NCBI RefSeq assembly: GCF_900143185.1
Contig: NZ_FSRQ01000001.1
Span: forward strand, 186,001 to 250,000
DNA: 64,000 bases
Source: Chryseobacterium scophthalmum
GTDB lineage: Bacteria > Bacteroidota > Bacteroidia > Flavobacteriales > Weeksellaceae
Direction of reading: 5' to 3'
Shown here piece by piece: positions 1 through 9,245 of this stretch. Both the position numbers and the translations under genes were made by a program. Within the stretch, counting starts at the first letter, position 1; each line of letters begins with the position of its first letter. Below the pieces are notes generated by a model that was not told the DNA's origin, ran no database searches, and saw only the letters and a program-made list of their open reading frames with translations.

Positions 1-2994
1 AAGCTGTAGAGTAGGGACTTCTAATCTTGGCGAAAGATATTTCTGGTTGAAAATTTCAGTTACTTTTTCATTGTATTTTGAGGATAATGAAATATTGTTG
101 AACTGCCCTTGATTTTCAATTTCCCAATCTATGATTTCAATATTTTGTTTAATTCCATTATATTCAAGGTCAATAGAATTGGTTCCTTTACTTAAATAGT
201 TTAATGGAATTTCAATCAATGAGTTTTGATTTTTTTGAATACTAAAAGGTTTGTTTAAACCATTAACCGTCAGTTTTCCATTAATTGGATTAGATGATTT
301 TGATTGAATCTGCAATTTTTTATTCACCCATTTTGTTTCCAATGGAAAACGGATGTCGACATTTACAGGTTGCCACCAAGTTGTCCCGTTTTGCTCAACT
401 TGTACGAAAAAAGTTCCTTTGCTTTCTTCTTGGACTAAATTAAATTGATTCTTAACCACCCCGTCTTCTCCCTTTGGTCGAATCCACCCCTCCAGAGGAG
501 GGGAATTTTTAATCAGTCCTTGTGGGTCGTAAACTTGTTTTATTTTCTTTTTTGAATCGAAATTTAATTGAAGGTTTTCAGAAATATAATTGATATAATC
601 TGTCTGTTCGTTCTTCAATTCCTCTCCGGAATAATTGATTTCAATTTTAAAATCTTTTCCAGTTGGAGTTGTAAACTGAATTATTGGCTGTAAAATAGAA
701 TTGGGTTTAATTTTCCAATCCACATTTTTACCATTTACTTTTACCGATTTGATATTGGAATAATTCACAGGAATCTGCATTTCCAAAGCCACCTGATTTT
801 GATATTTTGAGTTGAAAAAATATTCCGTTTTCTTTGAATTTCTTTTAAACTGATAATCCCAATCCAGAAGTTTCAATTCGGCAGAATTCCAATCTTTTGG
901 GAATCCCGGCTTGATGCTGATTTTATTCTCCAACAAATTCGGATAAACTCCAAAAAGCCCCTCTGTTAAAGTTCTCGAAGCGACACCAATCGGGTCTGCA
1001 AAATCTCTGTACAATTCTCCACGAAAAGCATCATAATGAGAAAGCTGTTCAAAATTCCCCGGACTGATGCCATAATACATCGATTCAACCAAATTTCCTT
1101 TCCAAAGTTGGTACGCATCTTCGTTTCTTCCGGCTTGCCAATACGCCAAAGCGGTCTGTAAATTTTCTGCCAAAGCTACATTGTTAATCGACCAATCGTA
1201 AGGTTGCCAATTTGTAGTTGCTAACGTAAAATAGTCTTTATTGTCTGCACCTTTTATCGTAATCGGAATTTTAGGTGTATGATTATTAATGTATTGTAAG
1301 TTCTGATAATCCTCAAATTCATTTAAAATAAAAGCATCCGAAACGTGGTAAATCGACCAGATTCCCGGCTTATCGTGAACGATTTGATTACCTAAAGCAT
1401 CTTTGTATTCAGAAAAATACCCTTTGTTTTTAATCCAAAGTTCATTTTTCATTGCCTTTAAAATCGCATCGGCTTCCTGTTCGTAAGGTTGGGGATTTTC
1501 ACCAATTATCTTCGCCAGTTTAGACATTTCACGATTAGCTCTGTAATTATATGCCGAAGTATGCGTCACTTTTCCACCCGAATATTGCAGCGCATCACTC
1601 GCCCAAATCGCAGCATACGCATCGTATAAATCGCCACGTTTGAAATTCCGCTTTTCCCAATCCATGTGACGAACCATCGTTGGCCACATTTTTTTCAGAA
1701 ATTCTTTGTCTCCTGTGTAATTGAAATGCGAAAACATCTGGTCAAAAAATACCAGATTCATATCGTAATGATGCGGTTTTGAATTGTCGTTCGGGTTTCT
1801 GGAAATATACCCGCTTGAAAAAACAGAAGTTCCCATTTTTTCCGCACTTCTTGCCAAATGTAGTAAAGTATCCATTTCTACAGGTGCAGAATTGGGTTTT
1901 AAAACCTGTGAATTGGTGTAACTTTCAAAATGCTCTTTCGCTCGGTCGTGCCAACTCAAAGCATTGGCTGTGTAAGCTCCTCTCCAAGCATTCAGTCGCA
2001 TTCTCCAAGCAACCGCACCGTGAAGGAAGGTCGGACTTTCCCAAATTCCGTCTGCGGCAACGGCTAAATTGGCTCCGAAGTTATTTAAATCTGCATCCGG
2101 AGTTTTGAGCTGAATTCGATTCGTTAATGTTAAACGAGCTTTTTCAGCTTTATCAAATATGTTTTTCAACTCTTCATCCGAAAAGTTTTTAGCTGATTTT
2201 CCTTTCGAAACCTGTATATAACTCGGTTGTTTTTGCGAAGAATAAGTAGCGTAAATAATCGGTGATTTATCTATTTTGTTTTGAGTAAAAGAAGACAGGT
2301 TTTCTAATGTTTTTGCATCAGTCATCTGTAAAAAAGGAACATTTGAAAAGTTCCCATTGACGATTTGAATTTCTTTTTTCTTATTTAAATAATTCAACTG
2401 AAACTGATTCTTTAATGCCTGAAACTGATTGTTCAGACAATATTCAGGTAACAGATAAAATCCGGATTCCGGGTCTGCACCGATGTCGCCATTTCTGCTG
2501 AAAGTCGTTCCGCTTGCTCCGCCATAAATTGCATAGATCTTTGTGGAAGAATCTACATTTGCAGTTTCCATTTTTAAAACCAAACCTTCTTCTTTAGCCT
2601 GAGCCAAAACGGTTAGTTTTAAACTACCTGTTCCAAGAATCGGGTCTTTGATTTCATACAACATTGAACCGGGGCGATAACGAGTTTCAATTTTATCAGC
2701 CTCAATTAATTTTTTAGTTGAATTCCCTTTCTGAATAACGAACTGAAGATTTCCGCCCATTCCCGGAAGATATAATGCAAATTCCGGCAAATCTCCCGCT
2801 TCAACTCTCGATGCACGATTATCTCCGTACAACGCACGGTTGAAACGATATTTTCCATTGACTAATAAAAAATCGCCTTTGTCTTCTTTGTAATGCAATT
2901 CACGTTCTTTGTTCTGCCAATGTTTCGACTGGGCAAAAGAATGGGAGAGTGTAGACAATACAAGCAGTCCGGCAAGTAGGGTTGTTTTTCGCAT
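1..2994 (-). CDS. DUF4450-family secreted glycosidase-like protein, partial (C-terminus beyond window)
   Basis: The frame is open from the ATG at 2994 to the window edge, 998 codons without a stop, so the C-terminus is missing. The first 21 or so residues form a signal peptide ending SHSFAQ, so the product is exported. The middle part, roughly residues 320-700, is rich in Trp, Tyr and Asn-Ala motifs like the six-hairpin toroid glycosidases, and the whole resembles the DUF4450 family of Bacteroidetes carbohydrate-degrading loci. It lies about 210 bp downstream of a GH28 gene on the same strand, which suggests joint use of plant polysaccharide. A dispersed palindromic repeat (453-510) is embedded in the coding frame and adds a short peptide. 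The substrate is unknown; the family call is from memory of sequence character. Confidence 0.75.
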   Translation of the reverse strand, partial: MRKTTLLAGLLVLSTLSHSFAQSKHWQNKERELHYKEDKGDFLLVNGKYRFNRALYGDNRASRVEAGDLPEFALYLPGMGGNLQFVIQKGNSTKKLIEADKIETRYRPGSMLYEIKDPILGTGSLKLTVLAQAKEEGLVLKMETANVDSSTKIYAIYGGASGTTFSRNGDIGADPESGFYLLPEYCLNNQFQALKNQFQLNYLNKKKEIQIVNGNFSNVPFLQMTDAKTLENLSSFTQNKIDKSPIIYATYSSQKQPSYIQVSKGKSAKNFSDEELKNIFDKAEKARLTLTNRIQLKTPDADLNNFGANLAVAADGIWESPTFLHGAVAWRMRLNAWRGAYTANALSWHDRAKEHFESYTNSQVLKPNSAPVEMDTLLHLARSAEKMGTSVFSSGYISRNPNDNSKPHHYDMNLVFFDQMFSHFNYTGDKEFLKKMWPTMVRHMDWEKRNFKRGDLYDAYAAIWASDALQYSGGKVTHTSAYNYRANREMSKLAKIIGENPQPYEQEADAILKAMKNELWIKNKGYFSEYKDALGNQIVHDKPGIWSIYHVSDAFILNEFEDYQNLQYINNHTPKIPITIKGADNKDYFTLATTNWQPYDWSINNVALAENLQTALAYWQAGRNEDAYQLWKGNLVESMYYGISPGNFEQLSHYDAFRGELYRDFADPIGVASRTLTEGLFGVYPNLLENKISIKPGFPKDWNSAELKLLDWDYQFKRNSKKTEYFFNSKYQNQVALEMQIPVNYSNIKSVKVNGKNVDWKIKPNSILQPIIQFTTPTGKDFKIEINYSGEELKNEQTDYINYISENLQLNFDSKKKIKQVYDPQGLIKNSPPLEGWIRPKGEDGVVKNQFNLVQEESKGTFFVQVEQNGTTWWQPVNVDIRFPLETKWVNKKLQIQSKSSNPINGKLTVNGLNKPFSIQKNQNSLIEIPLNYLSKGTNSIDLEYNGIKQNIEIIDWEIENQGQFNNISLSSKYNEKVTEIFNQKYLSPRLEVPTLQL
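453..510. repeat. Dispersed palindromic repeat inside the DUF4450 gene
   Basis: The segment runs from AACCACCCCGTC to CACCCCTCC, AGGGG and a T-run. It matches, in reverse complement, the intergenic element at 59311-59370: both start with (T)TAACCACCCCGTC and end with the CCCCTCC/GGAGGGG palindrome, with a variable middle. Here it is translated in frame on the minus strand as a peptide containing SPPLEGW. Confidence 0.75.
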
Positions 2995-3064
2995 TTTATT
3001 TTTTGTAGTTGAGAACACTAAGTTCACGGAGTTTTTATCCTAATTATTCTAATAATTTTAGTCT

Positions 3065-3138
3065 CACAAAGCCGCTTCGCTTAAAAAAGCATTATAAGTT
3101 TTTACAAGTAATCTTAGTATAAGCGAAGCGGCTTTGTG
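3065..3138. repeat. 18-bp perfect inverted repeat between GH28 and DUF4450 genes
   Basis: CACAAAGCCGCTTCGCTT at 3065-3082 is the exact reverse complement of 3121-3138, with a 38-base AT-rich loop. The arms extend to about 23 bp with one mismatch. A degenerate relative lies at 53031-53060, so this is probably a dispersed palindromic element. It could also act as an RNA-stabilising hairpin between the two genes. Confidence 0.6.
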
Positions 3139-3204
3139 GACTTTTGAGCAATATAATTTAAAAACATTGTGCACTTTGTGTTCATTGATAGAGAATCTGA
3201 ATTA

Positions 3205-4608
3205 CTACGGCTTTAACTCGGTTAAAGGCTGTCCGTTAACGGTTACATTTTTCAATGTCACGTTTTTCAGATAATCTACTTTGTAAGGAATCTGAACGCC
3301 AACCATTTTAGCATTAATCATTGTGAAATCTGTTACAGGAGAAGATTCGTAAGCATCAGAAAATACGGCATATTTGCCGCCTTTATCAACGGTTAAATTT
3401 TCAACCCAGATATTTCTGATGGTCGGAATATGATTTCCCGGTTTTTCATAATGCATATTAAAACGCACAGCCGCTTCTTTATAAGCACCGACCTTAGTAT
3501 TGTAGAAAAATACATTTTCGATGGTTCCGCCACGGCTTGAACTGGTTTTAATTCTTAAAGCACGATCAAGATTTTTGCTGTCCATTACATTTCCGATAGC
3601 ATAAATATTTTTTGCGCCACCTGCAATTTCACTTCCGATGACTACACCGCCGTGACCATCTTTCATTTCGCAGTTTTCGATGATGTGATTTTCAGCTGGT
3701 CTTCCAATATCTCTTCCATCTTCATCTCTTCCTGATTTAATGGCAATACAATCGTCTCCTGTATCGAAATAAGAATCTTTAATCCATACATTTTTACACG
3801 CTTCCGGATCAAAACCGTCATTATTTGGTCCGTGACTGATTACTTTTACTCTTTCAATCAAAACATTTTCACACAAAACAGGATTCAAATTCCACATTGG
3901 AGAATTTTTTACCAAAACATCCGCCATATAAAAGTTTTTAGACTTGTAAGGCTGAACGAAATTAGGTCTCAAATAATAACCATCACCAAAAATTCTTTCT
4001 CTTGCAGGTTTTCTTTGTGCCATATATTCATGAAGTTTTGCTCGAGCTGGATTTTGTCTGCCTGGACGAGAGGTGTTGTAGCCATATTTTGTTGCGCCAC
4101 ACCAAAACCACCAATTGTCATTATCCGAATTTCCGTCTAAAGTACCTTTTCCAGTAACGGCGATATTTTCTTCTTCATAAGCATAAATTAAAGATGAATA
4201 ATTCATACATTCCATACCTTCCCAACGTGTGAAAACGATAGGGTAGTCGTTGCTGTCCTGACTGAATAAAATCGTAGAACCGTCACTTAAATGTAAATTG
4301 ACATTAGATTCTAAATAAATGGCTCCTGTTAAGAAAATTCCGTTTGGAACAACAACTCTTCCGCCACCTTCTGCACTGCATTTCTCAATCGCTTTTTTGA
4401 AAGCTTCTGTATTTTTTGTTTTTCCATCGCCAACTGCTCCGTAATCGGTAATCAGGTAATCAACTTTTCTGAACTCTGGTTTTTTGATCTGCTTTTTTAA
4501 AGCTTTAATTTCTTTTAAAGGTTGTTTTGCAGAAGTCCAAGGTTTATACTGAGCTGAAGTTTGAACCGATAATAGGAGTACAAAAAGGAGTAAAACATAT
4601 TTTTTCAT
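3205..4608 (-). CDS. Glycoside hydrolase family 28 (polygalacturonase-like), secreted
   Basis: This is a right-handed beta-helix glycosidase of the GH28 family, expected to hydrolyse galacturonans or related pectic sugars outside the cytoplasm. Counted from the upstream in-frame ATG at 4662, the family motifs are N-N-D at residues 280-282 (the NTD motif), G-D-D at 302-304 (the catalytic Asp pair), G-H-G-G at 336-339 and R-I-K at 370-372. I chose the ATG at 4608 because it begins a normal signal peptide (MKKYVLLLFVLLL, then TSAQ); the longer reading would put 18 charged residues before it. The gene precedes the DUF4450 gene on the same strand. Upstream lies a LacI-type palindrome at 4733-4746, which suggests sugar-responsive control. 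Confidence 0.9.
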   Translation of the reverse strand: MKKYVLLLFVLLLSVQTSAQYKPWTSAKQPLKEIKALKKQIKKPEFRKVDYLITDYGAVGDGKTKNTEAFKKAIEKCSAEGGGRVVVPNGIFLTGAIYLESNVNLHLSDGSTILFSQDSNDYPIVFTRWEGMECMNYSSLIYAYEEENIAVTGKGTLDGNSDNDNWWFWCGATKYGYNTSRPGRQNPARAKLHEYMAQRKPARERIFGDGYYLRPNFVQPYKSKNFYMADVLVKNSPMWNLNPVLCENVLIERVKVISHGPNNDGFDPEACKNVWIKDSYFDTGDDCIAIKSGRDEDGRDIGRPAENHIIENCEMKDGHGGVVIGSEIAGGAKNIYAIGNVMDSKNLDRALRIKTSSSRGGTIENVFFYNTKVGAYKEAAVRFNMHYEKPGNHIPTIRNIWVENLTVDKGGKYAVFSDAYESSPVTDFTMINAKMVGVQIPYKVDYLKNVTLKNVTVNGQPLTELKP

Positions 4609-4732
4609 AATTCTAAAGAATTGTAAGTTTTTAAGAAGGCTGGTTTTCTTTTCTAATCGCAATCTAAAATAATTGAATCTAAAAATTATCCTGCACTGTC
4701 CGTTTCTTTAATTTTTTTCAATCATTTTAGTA

Positions 4733-4746
4733 TGTAAACGATTGCA
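4733..4746. promoter_or_regulatory. LacI/GalR-type operator-like palindrome upstream of GH28
   Basis: TGTAAACGATTGCA is a quasi-palindrome centred on CG (5 of 7 half-site positions symmetric), the usual form of LacI-family operators. It lies about 125 bp upstream of the GH28 start. No regulator gene of that family is in the window, so this rests on motif shape only. Confidence 0.35.
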
Positions 4747-4892
4747 TATTGTCAATATTACAAATTATTTAAACATAAATAAGACAAATATTTATTTAAT
4801 AACGCCTTAGAATAAAATAAACAGAGACATTTAATTTCTTTTCGAAAAGCAAAAAATTGAAAATGAAAAAAGGGAAATTTTCTGAAAATTAG

Positions 4893-4929
4893 AAACAAAA
4901 AAAGAGAAATAAGCATATTATTTCTCTTT
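4893..4929 (-). terminator. Rho-independent terminator of the KAS III-like gene
   Basis: AAAGAGAAATAA (4901-4912) pairs perfectly with 4918-4929 across a five-base loop, and the minus-strand transcript continues into TTTTGTTTCT. It is 42 bases after the stop codon of the gene at 4971-6035. Confidence 0.75.
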
Positions 4930-4970
4930 ATATTTTAAAAATATTGTAAAGTTTAAAGTTGATTTACCTT

Positions 4971-6035
4971 TTAAAACTTATAAACAAATGCGTTAATATT
5001 CATTCCTGCACCCACCGATGCAAATAAAACGATGTCATCTTTTTTGATGGTATGTGAAGGCAACTCGTTATTTAAAATCATAGTTAATAGTGAAGGTATT
5101 GTTGCAACACTGCTGTTTCCGAGCTTACTGATTACCATCGGCATAATATCTGCTGGAGGAGGAGTGTCGTATAACTGATAGAATCGGTTGACAATTGCCT
5201 CATCCATCTTTTCGTTTGCCTGATGAATAATTATTTTATCTAGCTGATCTATTGAATACCCACTTTGATCGAGACATTTTTTCATTGCTTCTGGAACATT
5301 CACAAGGGCAAATTCGTAGATTTTTCTGCCATCCATTTTGATGTATCGAGTATCCTGACAATTATCGTTGTTGTAAGATTTACCGAAGTTCAGAAAATCT
5401 TTCTCTTTTAGTGTGAAAGAAGCTGATACATGAGATTTTATCCCCGAATCGTCATCATCTTCATTGGCTTCCAAAATTACCGCTCCTGCTCCGTCTGCAT
5501 AAATCATGCTGTCTCTGTCATGAGGATCTGTAACACGAGAAAGCGTTTCTGCTCCAATAACCAAGCATCTTTTAGCTATACCAGATTTGATAAATGCATT
5601 GGCCTGAATGACTCCTTCAATCCACCCCGGACATCCAAACAATAAATCGTAACCAACACAGAAATTATTTTTGATTTGCAATAAATGTTTTACTCTAGAC
5701 GCAAGACTAGGTACAGCATCTGACTGTATGGTGCCAGATTTTATATCGCCAAAATTATGAGCGAAAATAATATAATCTAAAGTTTCAGGATCGATCTTTG
5801 AGTTTTCTATTGCATTCTTAGCCGCAATAAATCCTAAATCAGAAGTTACCTGATCATTGCTTGCATATCTTCTTTCCTCAATTCCTGTGATTTTTTTTAA
5901 TTTACTGGTAATTACGGAATTTTCTTCCTTTAAATTTTCGCCCTGTTCATTAAGGAAAATATGCTTATCGAAAAACAGATTGGTAATGGTTTCTGATGGT
6001 ATGTAGTTTCCTACACCTATTATTTTACTTTTCAT
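4971..6035 (-). CDS. 3-oxoacyl-ACP synthase III family protein (FabH-like)
   Basis: The 354-residue product is a cytoplasmic thiolase-fold condensing enzyme. The catalytic triad of KAS III enzymes is visible: Cys135 in FGCPGW, His271 in IIHQAN and Asn307 in GNSSVA. The length is slightly above FabH (about 320-335), partly through an acidic insertion near residues 192-197. Enzymes of this group may prime fatty acid synthesis or make specialised products such as aryl polyenes or long-chain olefins. The gene is monocistronic here, without other fatty acid genes around it, so housekeeping FabH is less likely than a specialised paralogue. A perfect inverted repeat sits just upstream of its start (6043-6062). 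Confidence 0.85.
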   Translation of the reverse strand: MKSKIIGVGNYIPSETITNLFFDKHIFLNEQGENLKEENSVITSKLKKITGIEERRYASNDQVTSDLGFIAAKNAIENSKIDPETLDYIIFAHNFGDIKSGTIQSDAVPSLASRVKHLLQIKNNFCVGYDLLFGCPGWIEGVIQANAFIKSGIAKRCLVIGAETLSRVTDPHDRDSMIYADGAGAVILEANEDDDDSGIKSHVSASFTLKEKDFLNFGKSYNNDNCQDTRYIKMDGRKIYEFALVNVPEAMKKCLDQSGYSIDQLDKIIIHQANEKMDEAIVNRFYQLYDTPPPADIMPMVISKLGNSSVATIPSLLTMILNNELPSHTIKKDDIVLFASVGAGMNINAFVYKF

Positions 6036-6042
6036 ATTGCGG

Positions 6043-6062
6043 GAATCTCATTGTTGAGATTC
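6043..6062. promoter_or_regulatory. Perfect 8-bp inverted repeat in the leader of the KAS III-like gene
   Basis: GAATCTCA and TGAGATTC are separated by TTGT and end 8 bases before the ATG. It could be an operator or a hairpin occluding the start. A weak -7 box (TACCTTTA, minus strand, 6104-6097) lies upstream. The rest of the 6063-6439 gap is AT-rich and I see nothing else in it. Confidence 0.4.
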
Positions 6063-6439
6063 AATAAAATATTATGAATAATTAATATTTTTATACTAAA
6101 GGTAGTTTTTTTGTGGCGAAAGATACTATAAAAAATAATTTATTACAATGATTTAACATTCGATACATACAAAAATACGGAACCGAATAAAGTAATCTAT
6201 AACAATAGTTTAACCTTATAAACCTCATAAATAACTGGATGAAAATAAACTAAGCATTTCAAAAAGGTTTTCAATCTTTAAAATTGATGTTATTTTTTTT
6301 TATTTTAAAATATTTAATTTTAAGTAAATTTTATTTTTTTAATACTCGTGCAGCTTATTTTCTGCAAAATCTTAAAAAAAGTTTTTTCTCTTTTATTAAA
6401 AATGAAAAATTTAAATAAAGGATTTGGAAGAGTAAAATG

Positions 6440-9235
6440 TTAATTACTGAAAGTTTTTTTATTTATTTTTTTCTCTCTTACTTTAATAACGAAGTCAGGA
6501 ACAACCACAATTTCTCCAGCTTTTATATTAATATCAAAGCTTTTTGTTTCGCAATATGTATTGGCGGGAAGCGTAGATTCATCAATGATAATTGTATAGT
6601 TACCTGTTGGTAAAAATGAGTTGAATTTTCCTTCGTCGTCACTTCCGATTCTTTGGATAACATTGTTTTGCTTAATGATTTGAAATGCCACTGAAGATGC
6701 TCTGTGCTCGAAATCAACTGCTACTCTTGAGTTATAATCAAAAAATATTTTGCCCTGAAGTGTTCCGTTCTGATGAAGCGGAATATTTAAAGGGAATGAA
6801 TAAGAATCTACATTAAAATCATACTCATCATAATACCAACCTTGCTGAGTAAACTGTTTCAGTCTGTATTTTCCGAAAGGTACATTTTTGTAAGTTGCCC
6901 TTCCGTCTGCTGTAGTTTTAAGAGCTACATTATTGATATTTACAATATAATCGTTTGCGGTTTTCTCTCCTAAATCAAAAATGTTGTTGTTGTTTTCATC
7001 ATAAAAAGCAAGCACCTGAATTTTTCCCTTCTTGTCGGGACTTAATACAGCATTTCTTAAGTTTAAAGTTAAACCAAGTTCAAATGTCAGAATATTATTA
7101 GCCAAAACTCCTACCGAATAATTGTACCATGAAGAGTTCAGAAATATACCGAAATTTTTACTGTTATACTTTGCATTTACAAAGGCAGAAGGCGATTTTC
7201 CATAGATAATATCATCTACGTAAGATAATCCTGTACTCAGGTTGAATTTGTCTTTGATGAAGCTGTTGTTATAGAAAAGTGAAACTGTAAGTCTTTTATA
7301 ATCATTGTCTTCTGATGCTAAATGAGAGAATGCATATTCAGACAAGTAATAACTTCCGGATTGGTAAATCGCATTGATATTGAAGTTTTTAAAACTGTAA
7401 TTTCCATTCAGTTTCATTTGGAATTTTTGATCGTCAGAAAGCGGATATTTTACAATTCCTGTTTCAAATGCAAATACTGCAGATTGTCTTGTTTTGTAAT
7501 CTGACCATGAAATTTGTTCTACAATTCTATGTGCCGTAAGATCGCGCAATTCACTATCTTCCCAAGTTCCAAAGAAATTGTTGTAGCTGTTTGAGTTTTC
7601 ATTCTGAAACTGATAAAAAAGCCCAAAACTAATGTTTTTTACTCTCGGAAATTTAGTTCCCAACTCAATTCTTGTGTTTTCAGAAACCTGTGGTCGGTCC
7701 AAAAAGTAATATTTTGGCGAAAAATTAGAGAATATAGCGTTACCGAAAAAGTTGTAATTTTTGTAATTCTTTGAAATATTCTGCTGCAACTGTATACTTC
7801 CACGTCTATTTCCCGGATAATATCCTGAGCTGAAAAAGTAGTTTCCGCTAAGATTATAATCTTTAATAGCTCCAATATAATTAGATTCAGCAGAGAAGGA
7901 AGGTTTTATAAGATCCTGAGTTTCGTAAGAACTTAAACCTGCATTTACCTTTGCATTCATGCTCCATACTTTATCAAAAGCATAATTGGCTTCTGTTCCC
8001 AAAATACTGTGCTTACTTTTTTCAAAAGGATCGTAACGGTAAATATATGCTGCCGAAATATTTCTTGAACTGTTGTTGGCGTTAAGTGTTCCTTTTGTGA
8101 AGAAACCGTAACCGTTTTTTAAAAAGCTGTTTTTTTCAATAAGATTAAAATTCTGATCAATAAACCCGACCTCCAATTTTTTGTCTTTTCCGAAAGTATG
8201 GCTGTATTCTACACCTCTTCCTACCAAAGTCATTTCTAAAAGCTTATTAACGCTTCCAATGGTATATTGATCCTTACCTTGCTGAAGAACAATATTCGTA
8301 TTGGTTACCAAAGGTTGTGGCTGACTGTCGAGAAGTGCGATATTTCCTCTCATAAATAGAAACCCGGTAGGCAAATTGAAACCACCCGAACCAATTAGCT
8401 GATACATATCGATATTATCTCCTACCTTTCTGTAAGAAGCTGTAATCTGATTTTTTGTTTCTTCGGCAAAATTATTGAACTGCGGATCCTGATATTTCTG
8501 AACACTGGAAATATTCTGCACAAAAACAGTAGCGGAATTAAATATTTCTTTGTCAGGATTTCTAAAACCAGATACACTTATTGAAAAATTTGATAATCTG
8601 GATAAACCTTTTGAAGGCTGATAAGTAAATGTAAAAGTAGAATCTTTTTTTACATTAATGACAGCTTGTTGCTCCAAAAACTGATTTCCATTTTCAGGAT
8701 CAGGGATTTTGCAAACCAGGGTAATATCCTGAGAAATATTTCCCGAGTTGCTTACTCTCACTTTAACGGATATAGTTTCTTGGCTGGAAGATCTGTAAAT
8801 AGGAGCGTTTAAGACTGTTAAACTGAGGTCATTATTAATCTCAATAACATGTTCTTTGATTCTTTCTGCAATCAAAATTCCAAGCTGATCGAGTAAGCGG
8901 ACTTGTATAGGTGAAGATCCTGCTTTAGCATCAGACTCTATAATAACTCTTACAGGTAAATATTTTTTTTCGTTGGGCTTAAGTTCTATCACTGGTTCTT
9001 CACCAGAGATAATTTTAAATCCTTTCGGACATACAAACTGCAGTTTTCCGCTGAAATTATTAGAATTTAAATTTTGAATAACTACAACAAGATTTAAAAG
9101 TCTGGAACGTGATGGCGAACTTTCTTGTTCTATTTCCATCGTTATATTCGATTCAGTTTTTTGCGCATTTATAAAAATGCTACTGAATAAAACGATAAAA
9201 AGGGTGAACAAAAATCTTCTGCTTAAAAAAGGCAT
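6440..9235 (-). CDS. Usher-like outer-membrane protein of a divergent chaperone-usher cluster
   Basis: The 931-residue protein has a signal peptide (residues 1-24, ending IFINA). Residues 25 to about 250 look like Ig-like beta domains. Residues of about 260-735 are a long series of alternating amphipathic strands with aromatic ends, as in an outer-membrane beta barrel. Residues from about 735 hold a Ca-binding SdrD/prealbumin-like domain (FYDENNNNIFDLGE) followed by a second such domain. It is the last gene of an operon with a pilin-like protein, a PapD-like chaperone and a tip-like protein, 10 bases after the latter. I infer it is the export pore of this system. I do not see the sequence signature of a classical FimD/PapC usher, so homology to that family is not shown. 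It could instead be an unrelated barrel that anchors the surface fibre. Confidence 0.6.
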   Translation of the reverse strand: MPFLSRRFLFTLFIVLFSSIFINAQKTESNITMEIEQESSPSRSRLLNLVVVIQNLNSNNFSGKLQFVCPKGFKIISGEEPVIELKPNEKKYLPVRVIIESDAKAGSSPIQVRLLDQLGILIAERIKEHVIEINNDLSLTVLNAPIYRSSSQETISVKVRVSNSGNISQDITLVCKIPDPENGNQFLEQQAVINVKKDSTFTFTYQPSKGLSRLSNFSISVSGFRNPDKEIFNSATVFVQNISSVQKYQDPQFNNFAEETKNQITASYRKVGDNIDMYQLIGSGGFNLPTGFLFMRGNIALLDSQPQPLVTNTNIVLQQGKDQYTIGSVNKLLEMTLVGRGVEYSHTFGKDKKLEVGFIDQNFNLIEKNSFLKNGYGFFTKGTLNANNSSRNISAAYIYRYDPFEKSKHSILGTEANYAFDKVWSMNAKVNAGLSSYETQDLIKPSFSAESNYIGAIKDYNLSGNYFFSSGYYPGNRRGSIQLQQNISKNYKNYNFFGNAIFSNFSPKYYFLDRPQVSENTRIELGTKFPRVKNISFGLFYQFQNENSNSYNNFFGTWEDSELRDLTAHRIVEQISWSDYKTRQSAVFAFETGIVKYPLSDDQKFQMKLNGNYSFKNFNINAIYQSGSYYLSEYAFSHLASEDNDYKRLTVSLFYNNSFIKDKFNLSTGLSYVDDIIYGKSPSAFVNAKYNSKNFGIFLNSSWYNYSVGVLANNILTFELGLTLNLRNAVLSPDKKGKIQVLAFYDENNNNIFDLGEKTANDYIVNINNVALKTTADGRATYKNVPFGKYRLKQFTQQGWYYDEYDFNVDSYSFPLNIPLHQNGTLQGKIFFDYNSRVAVDFEHRASSVAFQIIKQNNVIQRIGSDDEGKFNSFLPTGNYTIIIDESTLPANTYCETKSFDINIKAGEIVVVPDFVIKVREKKINKKTFSN

Positions 9236-9245
9236 CTTCTAAATT

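Noticed and set aside
1779..2108. A 109-residue plus-strand frame inside the DUF4450 gene.
   Set aside because: It is antisense to a long gene with clear family features and has no recognisable character.
6440..9235. The 931-residue protein as an ordinary TonB-dependent receptor.
   Set aside because: No plug domain or TonB box is visible, and its operon partners are a fimbrial-type chaperone and pilin-like proteins.
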